In this document: positions 24,009 to 34,658 of the stretch, piece by piece
Position numbering within the stretch: position 1 is the first letter of the stretch
Layout: each line of letters opens with the position of its first letter
NCBI GenBank assembly: GCA_900319685.1
Contig: ONPI01000006.1
Coordinates: 1 to 37,515 of the forward strand
Direction of reading: 5' to 3'
Length of the DNA stretch: 37,515 nt
From: an uncultured Bacteroidales bacterium
GTDB lineage: Bacteria > Bacteroidota > Bacteroidia > Bacteroidales > UBA932
Made by a program: the position numbers and the translations under genes
The notes under the pieces: generated by a model
What the model saw: the letters and a program-made list of their open reading frames with translations, nothing else
The model's database searches: none
What the model was told of the DNA's origin: nothing

Positions 24009-24434
24009 TTATTCGGACTTTTTTTGTTTTTCTTTCCATTCAGTCGGAGTCATGCCTTCCACGCTCTTGAACTGGTGCCTGAAATTGGATGCGTCGCTGA
24101 ATCCGACCATCGATCCTATCTCACTCACCGTGCGTTCCGGATACTCCATCATCAGTTTCCCGGCTTCACGGATACGGAGTTCCTTCCTGACGGTAAGGAA
24201 TGGCTTGCCGAATCTCGCTTTGCAGAAGTATGACAGTTCGCTGCTTGTCAAGCCCATTTCCATGAGGGGAGTTTCGGTAGATTCGGTGGGCTCCGTGTAC
24301 CGGCGTTCGCGTACCCATTGTTCGAATGCTTTTGCCGCTTTGGCGGCCGAAGAACGGTTCAGGGACTTCTCATCCAGGACTCGGATGGCTTTCTTCAGAG
24401 GTCTCCTTAAAAGTCTGTGTAATAATCTTTTCAT
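24009..24434 (-). CDS. short AraC-family DNA-binding protein without sensor domain
   Basis: A 141-residue protein whose C-terminal 95 residues are an AraC-type double helix-turn-helix: LMEMGLTSSELSYFCKARFGKPFLTVRKELRI for the first unit and RTVSEIGSMVGFSDASNFRHQFKSVEGMTPTEW for the second. The N-terminal 45 residues are basic and helical (MKRLLHRLLRRPLKKA) with no cupin-like ligand domain. Such short members act as constitutive activators, or their activity is set by abundance. It lies between the divergent lysA and the ABC operon, either of which might be its target. No clear promoter box was found before it. Confidence 0.8.
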   Translation of the reverse strand: MKRLLHRLLRRPLKKAIRVLDEKSLNRSSAAKAAKAFEQWVRERRYTEPTESTETPLMEMGLTSSELSYFCKARFGKPFLTVRKELRIREAGKLMMEYPERTVSEIGSMVGFSDASNFRHQFKSVEGMTPTEWKEKQKKSE

Positions 24435-24486
24435 AGTCGGGCGATAAAGGTTGTCTTTTCCCTATGCTAAATTAAGAAAAATAGGC

Positions 24487-24494
24487 TACATTTG
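24487..24494 (+). promoter_or_regulatory. -7 element of the lysA promoter
   Basis: TACATTTG on the plus strand, 24 bases before the lysA ATG. The -33 position holds only a poor match, so the promoter may need an activator; the AraC-type gene immediately upstream, divergent, is a candidate. Confidence 0.5.
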
Positions 24495-24518
24495 CAATAT
24501 GTGTATATATAACGGACT

Positions 24519-25733
24519 ATGCTGAAAATCGACGATTATGCCGCCTTCCGCAGAGTGGCTACTCCTTTTTACTATTATGACATAGACCTGTTCACCAGGA
24601 CGGCGGATGCTGTCGCCGCTCTTTCCGAGCGCACCGGGATACAGGTACATTATTCACTGAAGGCTAATTCCGACCACCGGTTGAATGACATCCTGAGTGC
24701 AAGGGGGATTGGAGCCGACTGCGTGAGTGGAGATGAGATCGAATTCGCCGTAGGTTGCGGATACGATCCCAAGAAGATATTCTTTGCGGGTGTCGGCAAG
24801 ACGGACAAAGAGATCTGCCAGGCTTTCCAGGTGGGTATCGGAGCATTCGTCGTGGAGTCCCTCGAGGAGATAGAAATCGTGGGAGACATTGCCCGCAGGC
24901 TCGGGAGAAAGGCTCCGGTCAGCCTCAGGATCAACCCCAACATTGACCCCCATACCCATCATTACATCACCACCGGCTTGTATGAAGACAAGTTCGGAAT
25001 ATCCGACAGGAGCTTCGACGAAGCCGTAGCCATGGTCAGGGGCAATCCCTACATCGAAGTATTCGGACTGCAGTTCCACATCGGCTCCCAGATCCTCGAG
25101 GTAGAAGAAGTGGTCAAACTCGAGTGCGAGAAAGTCAACGACATCGTCGCCCGCTTCGAGGCTGCCGGGATGGAAGTCCGGAACATAGACCTGGGCGGTG
25201 GCCTGGGTGTAGATTATGACGAGCCCGACGAGAATCCGATTCCGGAATTCGAAACCTGGTTCAAGGTCATCGCTGACAATCTCCACCGCCGTCCTGACCA
25301 GACCGTCCATGTGGAGCCTGGGCGTTCCCTGGTAGCCCAGTCAGGCTCGCTCATCACCGAGGTCCTGTATGTGAAGAAAGGGGAGAACCGCAGGTTCCTG
25401 ATGGTGGATGCCGGGATGAACGACCTGATCCGTCCTGCTCTGTACGGAGCTTATCACAAGATAGAAAATGTCACCGCATTCTATGAGGAAGGTCCTAAGA
25501 GGGAGAACCGTGTGTATGACGTGGTAGGCCCAGTCTGTGAGTCCGCGGACTGCTTCGGGAAGGAGAGGCTGCTGGCCAAGAGCCACAGGGGCGACAGGAT
25601 CGCTATCCGCAGCGCCGGTGCCTACGGCCAGGTCATGGCATCGCACTACAATATGCGGCCACTGGCACCGTCGGTCTATTCGGACCGCCTCGCAGAGGCT
25701 CCGAGGAAGAAGGATTATTTCCTTGGTGAATAG
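24519..25733 (+). CDS. lysA: diaminopimelate decarboxylase
   Basis: A 404-residue PLP enzyme of the alanine-racemase fold, last step of lysine synthesis (meso-diaminopimelate to lysine). The PLP lysine is Lys48 in HYSLKAN, the glycine-rich phosphate loop GGGLGVDY is at 226-233, HVEPGRSLV follows, and the partner active-site block VCESADCFGKER (339-350) contributes Cys340 and Glu341. The length is normal. It is transcribed alone; its stop lies one base from the stop of the convergent ffh gene with no hairpin between. Confidence 0.95.
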   Translation: MLKIDDYAAFRRVATPFYYYDIDLFTRTADAVAALSERTGIQVHYSLKANSDHRLNDILSARGIGADCVSGDEIEFAVGCGYDPKKIFFAGVGKTDKEICQAFQVGIGAFVVESLEEIEIVGDIARRLGRKAPVSLRINPNIDPHTHHYITTGLYEDKFGISDRSFDEAVAMVRGNPYIEVFGLQFHIGSQILEVEEVVKLECEKVNDIVARFEAAGMEVRNIDLGGGLGVDYDEPDENPIPEFETWFKVIADNLHRRPDQTVHVEPGRSLVAQSGSLITEVLYVKKGENRRFLMVDAGMNDLIRPALYGAYHKIENVTAFYEEGPKRENRVYDVVGPVCESADCFGKERLLAKSHRGDRIAIRSAGAYGQVMASHYNMRPLAPSVYSDRLAEAPRKKDYFLGE

Positions 25734-25734
25734 G

Positions 25735-27060
25735 TTATCTCCTGAAAGCGCGCATCTTCTGGGCAAGGTTGCCAGTGAGCGCGTTCTTCATCAGCTTGCG
25801 CGTTGACTCGAACTGCTTGAGAAGTTTGTTCACTTCGGCGACATTCGTGCCGCTTCCGTCAGCTATCCTCTTGCGGCGGCTGCCGTTGATGATGTCCGGG
25901 TTGTCACGCTCCTCCGGGGTCATGGACATGATTATTGCCTCGATGCCCTTGAAAGCCTTATCGTTGTCAATGTCGATGTCTTTCATGGCCTTGCCCATTC
26001 CCGGGATCATCCCTGCCAGGTCCTTGATGTTACCCATCTTCTTGACCTGCTGGATCTGGTTGTAGAAATCCATCAGTCCGAACTTGTCCCTGGCGAGTTT
26101 CTTCCTGGTCTCCCTGGCCTGCTTCTCGTCGAACTGCTCCTGTGCCTTCTCCACGAGGGATACCACATCGCCCATGCCGAGGATCCTGTCCGCGATCCTT
26201 TCCGGATGGAAGACATCGAGCGCCTCCATCTTCTCTCCCGAAGAGATGAACTTGATCGGCTTGCCGGTTACGTATTTGATGGACAGGGCGGCACCACCCC
26301 TGGTGTCACCATCCATCTTGGTCAGCACGACTCCGTCGAAATCCAGGCGTTCGTTGAATACCTTGGCAGTCTCTACGGCGTCTTGTCCCGTCATCGCATC
26401 GACTACGAAAAGCGACTCCGTAGGCTTGACGGCCTTGTGCAGGGCGGATATCTCGTCCATCAGTTCCTGGTCCACGGCCAGACGACCGGCCGTATCGATT
26501 ATCACGACGGGATATCCCTCAGCCTTGGCCTTGGCCACTGCGTTCGTCGCGATGCGGATAGGATCCTTCACTCCCTCTTCGGTATATACCGGCACGCCGA
26601 TCTGCTCGCCAAGCACCTTCAGCTGCTCGATAGCAGCAGGCCTGAAGGTATCGCATGCGGCGAGAAGCACCTTGGTGCCGCGCTTGCTCTTGATATAGTT
26701 GGCAAGTTTGGCGGAGAACGTGGTCTTACCGGAACCGTTGAGACCAGCCATCAGGACGATCCCTGGATTTCCCTTTATGTCGATGTCGGTGGACTGGCTG
26801 CCCATGAACTCTGCGAGTTCGTCATGGACGATCTTGACCATCATCTGCTGAGGCTTCACGGCGGTAAGCACGTTCTGTCCCATGGCCTTGGTCTTTACCC
26901 GGTCGCAGAATTCCTTCGCCACCTTGTAGCTGACATCGGCATCCAGCAGGGCTCTGCGCACGTCTTTCAAGGTTTCCGCGACATTTATTTCGGTGATCCT
27001 TCCTTCACCTTTCAGGATCTTGAAGGATTTTTCCAGTCTTTCCTGTAAGTTCTCGAACAT
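25735..27060 (-). CDS. ffh: signal recognition particle GTPase Ffh
   Basis: A 441-residue SRP54 homologue that brings nascent membrane proteins to FtsY and the Sec translocon. It has the N-terminal helical domain (1-85), the G domain with GLNGSGKTT as P-loop, then DTAGRLAVD, TKMDGD and the GGAALS closing loop. The M domain (from about 300) has the methionine-rich groove and RNA-binding SRRKRIADGSGTN. The ATG is 23 bases after its own -7 box (27083-27090). The C-terminal tail is short, as in other Bacteroidetes. Confidence 0.96.
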   Translation of the reverse strand: MFENLQERLEKSFKILKGEGRITEINVAETLKDVRRALLDADVSYKVAKEFCDRVKTKAMGQNVLTAVKPQQMMVKIVHDELAEFMGSQSTDIDIKGNPGIVLMAGLNGSGKTTFSAKLANYIKSKRGTKVLLAACDTFRPAAIEQLKVLGEQIGVPVYTEEGVKDPIRIATNAVAKAKAEGYPVVIIDTAGRLAVDQELMDEISALHKAVKPTESLFVVDAMTGQDAVETAKVFNERLDFDGVVLTKMDGDTRGGAALSIKYVTGKPIKFISSGEKMEALDVFHPERIADRILGMGDVVSLVEKAQEQFDEKQARETRKKLARDKFGLMDFYNQIQQVKKMGNIKDLAGMIPGMGKAMKDIDIDNDKAFKGIEAIIMSMTPEERDNPDIINGSRRKRIADGSGTNVAEVNKLLKQFESTRKLMKNALTGNLAQKMRAFRR

Positions 27061-27082
27061 ATGGTGATCTCTAAAAAACTTG

Positions 27083-27090
27083 CAAATATA
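27083..27090 (-). promoter_or_regulatory. -7 element of the ffh promoter
   Basis: Minus strand TATATTTG, 22 bases before the ffh ATG. The -33 match is poor and would lie inside the end of the GSCFA gene. Confidence 0.55.
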
Positions 27091-27096
27091 CTAATT

Positions 27097-27966
27097 TCAA
27101 TGGATATTCCTGTGACGGCTGCGGCGAGCCTCCTTCCACCGGGCCTCCAGCCCGGCAAGGCAGGACTGTGGGACGGCGAAATCCACGAAACGGTTCCAGA
27201 TCAGGGATACCGCTTGCTGGGACGGATGCACCAGGTCTTCGGCATAGAAGCGGTAGTCGCGGAGCTCGTCCAGCAGGATCTCATAGGCCGGAAAGTACTC
27301 GCACCTTTCAGGGAAGGCGTTGCAGACATCTTCGACGGCAAGGATCAATATGCTCTTACTCAATTGGTTCCCATGCGCTCCATCCTTCATGTGACGGATA
27401 GGGGAGACCGTGAATATGAATTCCTTCCCTGGGTTCCTGCCTACCAGGTTCCGGAGCAGGACCGAAGTCTCCTGAACGGAAAGCCTCTTCCTGCGGAAAA
27501 GCTTCTGGTCGATCTTCAGGCAGTTGGACACGATCTCTCCGGTAGGGATATACTCGAAGCACCACGCAGTTCCGAGGGTAATGATCACCTTGCCGGCTTC
27601 GTTCCATGCCTTGGAAGCTGCTGCAAGCGAAGTGTTTGCATGATCCAGGAATTCTTCCGCCGTACTGCGTGCGAAGGAGGTGTGATGGCTGAACGAGCAG
27701 ACCAGTCCGGCTCCCGACCCCATCTCTACACATTCATCTTCTGTGAACGGTATTCCGGAAGAAAGCCTGGAGACAGAGTTGCATACCGACACGGGATTGT
27801 AGAGGGTGCCGAAAGGGTTGACGCATGCATTGAAGCCGAGTTCTGCCATCTTGTCTCCGATGTTGTCCGCGAAGCAACTCCCCAGGACGCATATCTTGTC
27901 GTCCGGAGATACTTCCACCCTGCTCCTTCCGACAAGGACAGGTGTTTGCAGCTTGAGTTCTTCCAT
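27097..27966 (-). CDS. GSCFA-domain protein (SGNH-hydrolase-like)
   Basis: A 289-residue protein with the name-giving block VLGSCFADNIGDKM at about 27-40, followed by NPFGTLYNPVSV, IITLGTAWCFEY, FTVSPIRHMKDG and AEDLVHPSQQAVSLIWNRF. GSCFA proteins have the SGNH hydrolase fold; here Ser of GSCFA, the Asn-Pro region and the D-x-x-H of DLVHPS look like the catalytic set. The substrate is unknown. There is no signal peptide. It lies upstream of ffh by 36 bases but ffh has its own -7 box. Confidence 0.88.
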   Translation of the reverse strand: MEELKLQTPVLVGRSRVEVSPDDKICVLGSCFADNIGDKMAELGFNACVNPFGTLYNPVSVCNSVSRLSSGIPFTEDECVEMGSGAGLVCSFSHHTSFARSTAEEFLDHANTSLAAASKAWNEAGKVIITLGTAWCFEYIPTGEIVSNCLKIDQKLFRRKRLSVQETSVLLRNLVGRNPGKEFIFTVSPIRHMKDGAHGNQLSKSILILAVEDVCNAFPERCEYFPAYEILLDELRDYRFYAEDLVHPSQQAVSLIWNRFVDFAVPQSCLAGLEARWKEARRSRHRNIH

Positions 27967-28018
27967 AACGGTGCGAAATTAAGAAATTAATCAGTAAATT
28001 TGTTCATTCGATTTCAAA

Positions 28019-29191
28019 ATGAAAAGGATACTGATTCCCATAGCGGCGTGCTTCCTCTTCCTTTCCGCATCAGCGCAGGACAAGCGGACGGCGGATAACC
28101 TGTCTTTCGTTTACGACGTCTTTTACCAGTACTGTTTCGACAACAGGGAATTCGCCCGGAGCGGAGATTTGTTCATGGATTCTGAAACCATAAACCTTGC
28201 GCGCCTGGCTCCTTCTGTCGGGCTTTCTCTCGATTCCGGCGGCGGTTTGATACAATCTGTGATGGCCGGTGCCGACTTAATGAGGGACATGGGTAAGGGC
28301 AGCGAATACGGTCACGAGTTCACCCTCTGGTACAGCCTCGGCCTGTCCTGGGATGATTGCATATTCACAGGCCATGCCGGGATGTTCCCCCGTAGGTTCT
28401 CGGTCTTCGGGTCCGAGTCCGTCCCTCCGCGGGGTACGTGCAGGGTGCCGACCGTCTTCATGTCGGACAAGGTGAGGGTATATGACAGCAATATGGAGGG
28501 ACTGCTTCTGCGGTTCTTCTCTCCCCGGTCATATGTCGAGGCCGGACTTGACTGGATGGGGATGCTCGGCAGCCATCGCCGGGAGCGTTTCCAGATATTC
28601 ACATACGGCAGTTTGTTCCTTGACGGCGGCTTCGACCTGGGATGGATCGCCACCCTGTATCATTTTGCCAATACCCTGGAATACAGGGGCGTGGTTGACA
28701 ACGTCCTGTTGTCTCCGTTCATCACTTGGACCCGTAGCGTTGGCGATTTCCGATATGGTGCCAAATTGAGCTGGCTCCAGGGTATCCACCAGGACAGGAT
28801 CAGGAAGACTGGCCTTGAACTTGCTTCCGGCGCCCTTCTTTCTCAGGACTTGAAGTGGAGGAAGGTTTCAGTCAGCGGGGATGTGTATTACGGAACCGGA
28901 CAGATGCCTTATTATGACGACTATGATGCCGGTGGCAACATGTATGGAAGCGATCTGTACTTCGGCTGTCCGTTCTACAAGGTCAACCCGGCATCGGAGG
29001 ACTGGAAGAAGCCTGGCTTCTACGGAAGGGCTGAGTTCTACTGGAATCCGCTGGTGCTGGAATCGGTTGATATCCGCGTGGGTGCGGCAGCGCATTTCAA
29101 CGGCGCCGGATTCTGCGGATGGCAGCAGAAACTGAGCGTGGTTTTCGACCTTGACGGTAACATTTGGAAAAGACTAAAACGTAGCAGATGA
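28019..29191 (+). CDS. exported hypothetical protein, probable outer-membrane beta-barrel
   Basis: A 390-residue protein with a clear signal peptide (MKRILIPIAACFLFLSASAQ). The mature part is rich in aromatic residues and alternates polar and hydrophobic positions in many strand-like segments (EFTLWYSLGLSWDD, YVEAGLDWMGML, FQIFTYGSLFLDGGFDLGW, VSVSGDVYYGTGQ), and the last segment (KLSVVFDLDGNIWKRLKR) suggests a closing strand. This pattern fits a barrel of about 14-16 strands; no named family is recognised. A TAAATTTG box lies at 27995-28002. Its stop overlaps the ATG of the nucleotidase gene, so the two are co-expressed and may cooperate in nucleotide or phosphate scavenging. Confidence 0.7.
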   Translation: MKRILIPIAACFLFLSASAQDKRTADNLSFVYDVFYQYCFDNREFARSGDLFMDSETINLARLAPSVGLSLDSGGGLIQSVMAGADLMRDMGKGSEYGHEFTLWYSLGLSWDDCIFTGHAGMFPRRFSVFGSESVPPRGTCRVPTVFMSDKVRVYDSNMEGLLLRFFSPRSYVEAGLDWMGMLGSHRRERFQIFTYGSLFLDGGFDLGWIATLYHFANTLEYRGVVDNVLLSPFITWTRSVGDFRYGAKLSWLQGIHQDRIRKTGLELASGALLSQDLKWRKVSVSGDVYYGTGQMPYYDDYDAGGNMYGSDLYFGCPFYKVNPASEDWKKPGFYGRAEFYWNPLVLESVDIRVGAAAHFNGAGFCGWQQKLSVVFDLDGNIWKRLKRSR

Positions 29192-30939
29192 TGAATATGA
29201 AGACTCTTGCGGCGGCGCTGTGCTGCTGCATCCTGGCCTCCTGCGCCGGCCCGAAGAATGGTGCATATTCGTTCCAGATCCTTACGACGAACGATGTCCA
29301 CGGAACGTTCTTCGATTCCACGTATGTCGGAGGCAACGTCAAGAAATCATTGATGGCCGTCAAACGTACAGTGGACAGCGTCCGGACCGCGGTAGGGAAG
29401 GAAAATGTCATACTGATCGATGCGGGGGACATCCTCCAGGGAGACAATGCGGCATATTACTTCAACTATGTGGACACCGTCACTTCCCATGTCTATCCAA
29501 GGATGGCGAAGTACATGGGATATGATGCCGTGACAGTGGGAAACCACGACATCGAGACAGGCCATAAGGTATATGACCGAGTGGCGCGCGACCTCGAGTC
29601 CTACGGGATTCCGTTCCTCGCGGGGAATGCCATAAGGAACGACAACGGGAAGCCATATTTCAGCGTATATACCATCCTTAAGCGCCGGGGCGTCAGGATC
29701 GCGATACTTGGATTCGACAACGCCAACATAAGCAACTGGCTCTCCGAAAGGCTCTGGAGCGGGATGAAGTTCGAAAACCTTATGGATATCGTCCAGAAGG
29801 ACGTGGACAAGGTAGTCGCGAAGGAGAAACCTGATGTGGTGATAGTCTCGGTACATTCCGCCACCGGATCCGGTGACGGGTCGCAGCTTGAGAGCCAGGG
29901 TCTGGACCTCATGAAAACCCTCCGCGGGGTGGATTTCCTTATCTGCTCGCATGACCACAAGCCGGTTGTCATACCTTCCGATACACTCTGCCTCATCAAT
30001 GCCGGAAGCCACTGCCGCTACGTAGGCCATGGCGTGATAAGCCTGACTGTGGAGAAACGCAAGGTGGCTTCCAAGGAACTCTCATGCGAACTGATTCCGG
30101 TGGACCGCTACAAGATAGACCCGGAGATGGAAAAGGAGTTCCACGACGACTACCTGGCCGTCAAGGATTTCACTACCAGGGAAGTAGGCGAACTGATGGT
30201 GGACTTGGGCACAAGGGAGGCCTATACGGGAATGAGCCACTATCTCAACCTGATCCATACTTTGTCTATCTCCTGTTCACCAGCCCAGATTTCTTTCGCG
30301 GCACCTCTCACATTCAACGGGTTTGTCAGGAAGGGGAAGCTGATCTACAACGACCTTTTTACGATCTATCCGTTCGAGAACCAGATTTATGTCGTAAGGA
30401 TGACCGGACAGGAGATAAAGGACTATCTCGAGGCATCATACGACAGATGGATCAATACCGTGGATTCTCCCGCCGGGCATGTCCTCAAGATAGCTGACCG
30501 TGATGACGCCAGGACAGGCCAGAAATCCTGGTCGTTCATCGAAAGGGCATACAACTTCGATTCCGCAGGCGGTCTGGTCTATACTGTGGACGTGACGAAG
30601 CCAAGAGGGTCCAGGATTGACATCCAGTCGATGGCCGGCGGACAGCCGTTCGATACCGGAAAGGAATACAAGGTAGCGATGACCTCATACAGGGCGAGCG
30701 GTGGAGGCGGATTGATGAAGGAAGCCGGAATAGACACCGGGAAGATCGAAGAGAGGATAGTCGAGACCTATCCTGAATTCCGTGACCTGCTCTATAATTA
30801 TCTGAAGGACAATGTTTCTATCGATCCTGCCGTAATCGGGGACCCTGTCCGTATCGGGCATTGGGAATTCATCCCTGAAGAGATCGTCAAACCGGCGATG
30901 GAAAAGGATATGCGACTCCTGTTCCCGGGACGCCGCTAG
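29188..30939 (+). CDS. lipoprotein 5'-nucleotidase / UDP-sugar hydrolase family
   Basis: A 583-residue two-domain metallophosphoesterase. The signal peptide ends in lipobox LASC (Cys19), so it is lipid-anchored. Metal ligands appear in TNDVHG (Asp36, His38), AGDILQGD (Asp81), GNHD (Asn119, His120), SVHS (His223) and SHDHKP (His255, His257). The C-terminal domain (from about 340) carries the substrate-binding region, e.g. FDSAGGLVYTVDV and SYRASGGGGLM. It likely dephosphorylates extracytoplasmic nucleotides. There are three in-frame ATGs within 12 bases (29188, 29191, 29197), so the exact start is open. The stop overlaps that of the convergent AraC gene in a CTAG. Confidence 0.9.
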   Translation: MMNMKTLAAALCCCILASCAGPKNGAYSFQILTTNDVHGTFFDSTYVGGNVKKSLMAVKRTVDSVRTAVGKENVILIDAGDILQGDNAAYYFNYVDTVTSHVYPRMAKYMGYDAVTVGNHDIETGHKVYDRVARDLESYGIPFLAGNAIRNDNGKPYFSVYTILKRRGVRIAILGFDNANISNWLSERLWSGMKFENLMDIVQKDVDKVVAKEKPDVVIVSVHSATGSGDGSQLESQGLDLMKTLRGVDFLICSHDHKPVVIPSDTLCLINAGSHCRYVGHGVISLTVEKRKVASKELSCELIPVDRYKIDPEMEKEFHDDYLAVKDFTTREVGELMVDLGTREAYTGMSHYLNLIHTLSISCSPAQISFAAPLTFNGFVRKGKLIYNDLFTIYPFENQIYVVRMTGQEIKDYLEASYDRWINTVDSPAGHVLKIADRDDARTGQKSWSFIERAYNFDSAGGLVYTVDVTKPRGSRIDIQSMAGGQPFDTGKEYKVAMTSYRASGGGGLMKEAGIDTGKIEERIVETYPEFRDLLYNYLKDNVSIDPAVIGDPVRIGHWEFIPEEIVKPAMEKDMRLLFPGRR

Positions 30940-31832
30940 AGGGTGGCGCTCTGCGTCATGTTACGGTATTCGGCCGGGGTCTTCCCGGTCATGTGCCTGA
31001 AAGCCGTGAAGAAGTAGTCGTGGTTGTTATATCCCACGCTGTACGCTATTTCCTTTATGCTCATCGACGTATTCGTGAGCAGCTCCTTCGCTTTGCTCAT
31101 CCTCACTTCATTTATGAAGCGCGCAGGTGAGAAGCCGGTGTATTCCTTGAACGTCTTCCTGAACGAGGAATAGCTGAGGAAAAGCCTGGATGCGATTTCT
31201 TCGGGAGAGATCGACATGTATTCGTCATGGATCATCACCTTGGCCTGGCTGATCTTGTTGGCTGCGTCTGATTCGCGGAAAAGGGAATTCCTGTCGTAGT
31301 AATATGCCAGCCCCAGGAGACGGTCGACTATCCCCGCCAGGACCTGCTGGAAGCCTGATTCCTGCGAAACGGCAACCGAGATGGCGGAGGAATACAGTTG
31401 GACGATGTCTTCGTGGATGTTCACCTTGAATACGGGCTTGTCCTTGCTGAAGAATCCTTGCCTGAGCAGATTGTCGGCGAAAGCCCCGTTGAATCCTATC
31501 CAGTATTCCTTCCAGCCGGTGTTCTTGTCAGGATGGTAGGAGTGCCATTCTCCAGGGAAGAGCAGGAACATCATACCGCTCTCGATAGGAATGGATTTGT
31601 TCCTTCCGAGCGCTCTGCAGGAGAACCTTCCCTTTCCTTCCGTAATATAAAGAAGCTGGTATTCGTTGAGGACACGCCCCCTGTCCGTCGAGAATATATA
31701 CCTTTGAGGGTGGTTCCCGGGAGGATAATCCATTCCGGGCAATATATTCTGGAATCCAACCGAATTGACGGCTATGCCCCATTTGAGGTCGTTCGGGTTT
31801 ACCGCCAAATATTTAAGATGAACTGACTCCAT
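30936..31832 (-). CDS. AraC-family regulator, probable RhaR-type activator
   Basis: A 298-residue regulator. The N-terminal cupin-like sensor domain (about 30-170, with GRVLNEYQLLYITEGKGRF and LFPGEWHSYHPD) precedes a C-terminal double helix-turn-helix (SPEEIASRLFLSYSSFRKTFKE, then SIKEIAYSVGYNNHDYFFTAF and the terminal GKTPAEYR). It is divergent from rhaB-rhaA with 147 bases between, and in Bacteroides thetaiotaomicron an AraC-type RhaR controls the rhamnose operon, so the same role is likely. Its own promoter lies at 31868-31896. Confidence 0.82.
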   Translation of the reverse strand: MESVHLKYLAVNPNDLKWGIAVNSVGFQNILPGMDYPPGNHPQRYIFSTDRGRVLNEYQLLYITEGKGRFSCRALGRNKSIPIESGMMFLLFPGEWHSYHPDKNTGWKEYWIGFNGAFADNLLRQGFFSKDKPVFKVNIHEDIVQLYSSAISVAVSQESGFQQVLAGIVDRLLGLAYYYDRNSLFRESDAANKISQAKVMIHDEYMSISPEEIASRLFLSYSSFRKTFKEYTGFSPARFINEVRMSKAKELLTNTSMSIKEIAYSVGYNNHDYFFTAFRHMTGKTPAEYRNMTQSATL

Positions 31833-31867
31833 GTTAAATATTAGTCTCTGTCATTCGTAGTGGTACA

Positions 31868-31896
31868 CAAAGATAGAAATTATTTTCCTAAATCAA
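31868..31896 (-). promoter_or_regulatory. promoter of the AraC-type gene
   Basis: Minus strand TTG (31896-31894), 18 bases, TATCTTTG (31875-31868), 36 bases before the ATG. Confidence 0.6.
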
Positions 31897-31902
31897 ATTT
31901 AG
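31888..31902. promoter_or_regulatory. palindrome CTAAAT-CAA-ATTTAG between divergent promoters
   Basis: A perfect 6+6 inverted repeat centred on the -33 element of the AraC-type gene and about 80 bases before rhaB. It may serve autoregulation or activation of rhaB. The rhaB side has only a degenerate -7 box (GAAATTTG, near 31950), as expected for an activator-dependent promoter. Confidence 0.4.
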
Positions 31903-31979
31903 AAGTCGGAATGTCAGAAACCGAAGAATAATAAATACAAAAAATCGAGAAATTTGTAAGAACACATAACCACATAATC

Positions 31980-33398
<1,419 letters not shown>

Positions 33399-33407
33399 TC
33401 AATAGAT

Positions 33408-34658
33408 ATGGACGAGAAAAAGATTATCAAGGCCTATGAGATGGCCAAAGAACGCTATGCAGCCATAGGTGTGGATACCGACAAGGCTGTCGAGATCCTC
33501 GGGAAGACCCAGATTTCCCTCCATTGCTGGCAGACCGACGACGTTATCGGTTTTGAAAGCGATGCAGGTCTGTCGGGAGGAATCCAGACGACCGGCAACT
33601 ATCCAGGACGCGCCCGCAACATCGGTGAGGTACGCGATGACATCAAGTTCGCCAAGAACCTGATCGCAGGAAGCCACCGTCTCAACCTCCACGAGATATA
33701 CGGTGATTTCGGAGGCAAGTTCGTGGATCGCGACAAGGTGGATGTCAAGCATTTCCAGAGCTGGATCGACTGGGCCAGGGAGAACGGTATGAAGCTGGAT
33801 TTCAACTCTACTTCATTCGGCCATCCTAAGAGCGGTGACCTTTCCCTCTCCAATCCGGATCCTGCTATCAGGGAGTTCTGGATCGAGCATACGAAGCGTT
33901 GCCGCCGTATCGCAGATGCGATGGGCAAGGCTCAGGGGGATCCATGCATCATGAATATCTGGGTACATGACGGCCAGAAGGAGCTCACCGTCCAGCGCAA
34001 GCGCTACCGTGAGATACTGGCTGCTTCCCTCGACGAAATCCTCAAGGAGGATCTTCCTGGGATGAAGAGTTGCGTCGAAGCGAAACTTTTCGGAATCGGC
34101 CTGGAGAGCTACACTGTAGGATCGATGGATTTCTACGAGGGATATTGCGCAAGCAGGAAGGTTATCTACACTCTCGACACCGGTCATTACGAGCCGACGG
34201 AGAACGTATCTGACAAGATTCCTTCACTCCTTCTCTTCGTGCCGGAACTTATGCTCCATGTCAGCCGTCCTGTCCGCTGGGATTCCGACCATGTGACCAT
34301 CATGAACGACCAGACGCTCGACCTGTTCAAGGAAATCGTCCGTGCCGACGCCCTTGACAGGGCTCACATCGGCCTTGACTATTTCGATGCTTCCATCAAC
34401 CGCATCGGCGCTTATGTCATCGGTACCAGGGCAACCCAGAAGTGCCTCCTGTCCGCCTTGCTGGAGCCAATCGGACTCCTGCGCAAGTACGAAGACGAGG
34501 GCAAGGGCTTCCAGAAGCTGGCGCTTCTCGAAGAGGCCAAGACCATGCCGATGGGAGCCGTGTTCGACTGGTTCAACCTGAAGCACGACGTACCGGTCGG
34601 AGAGGAGTATATCCCAGAAATCGAGAAATACGAGAAAGAGGTTACCTCCAAGAGGTAA
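33408..34658 (+). CDS. rhaA: L-rhamnose isomerase
   Basis: A 416-residue metal-dependent isomerase converting L-rhamnose to L-rhamnulose. Family blocks: SLHCWQTDDVIGFE near the N-terminus, GGIQTTGNYPGRA, LNLHEIYGDFGG, LDFNSTSFGHPKS, NIWVHDGQKE, EAKLFGIGLESYTVGS, YTLDTGHYEPTE, and WDSDHVTIMND with metal-binding Asp and His residues. The length matches E. coli RhaA. Isomerase and kinase are adjacent as in the B. thetaiotaomicron operon, but no aldolase or permease follows: the next gene is convergent and starts its stop codon on the very next base. Confidence 0.95.
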   Translation: MDEKKIIKAYEMAKERYAAIGVDTDKAVEILGKTQISLHCWQTDDVIGFESDAGLSGGIQTTGNYPGRARNIGEVRDDIKFAKNLIAGSHRLNLHEIYGDFGGKFVDRDKVDVKHFQSWIDWARENGMKLDFNSTSFGHPKSGDLSLSNPDPAIREFWIEHTKRCRRIADAMGKAQGDPCIMNIWVHDGQKELTVQRKRYREILAASLDEILKEDLPGMKSCVEAKLFGIGLESYTVGSMDFYEGYCASRKVIYTLDTGHYEPTENVSDKIPSLLLFVPELMLHVSRPVRWDSDHVTIMNDQTLDLFKEIVRADALDRAHIGLDYFDASINRIGAYVIGTRATQKCLLSALLEPIGLLRKYEDEGKGFQKLALLEEAKTMPMGAVFDWFNLKHDVPVGEEYIPEIEKYEKEVTSKR

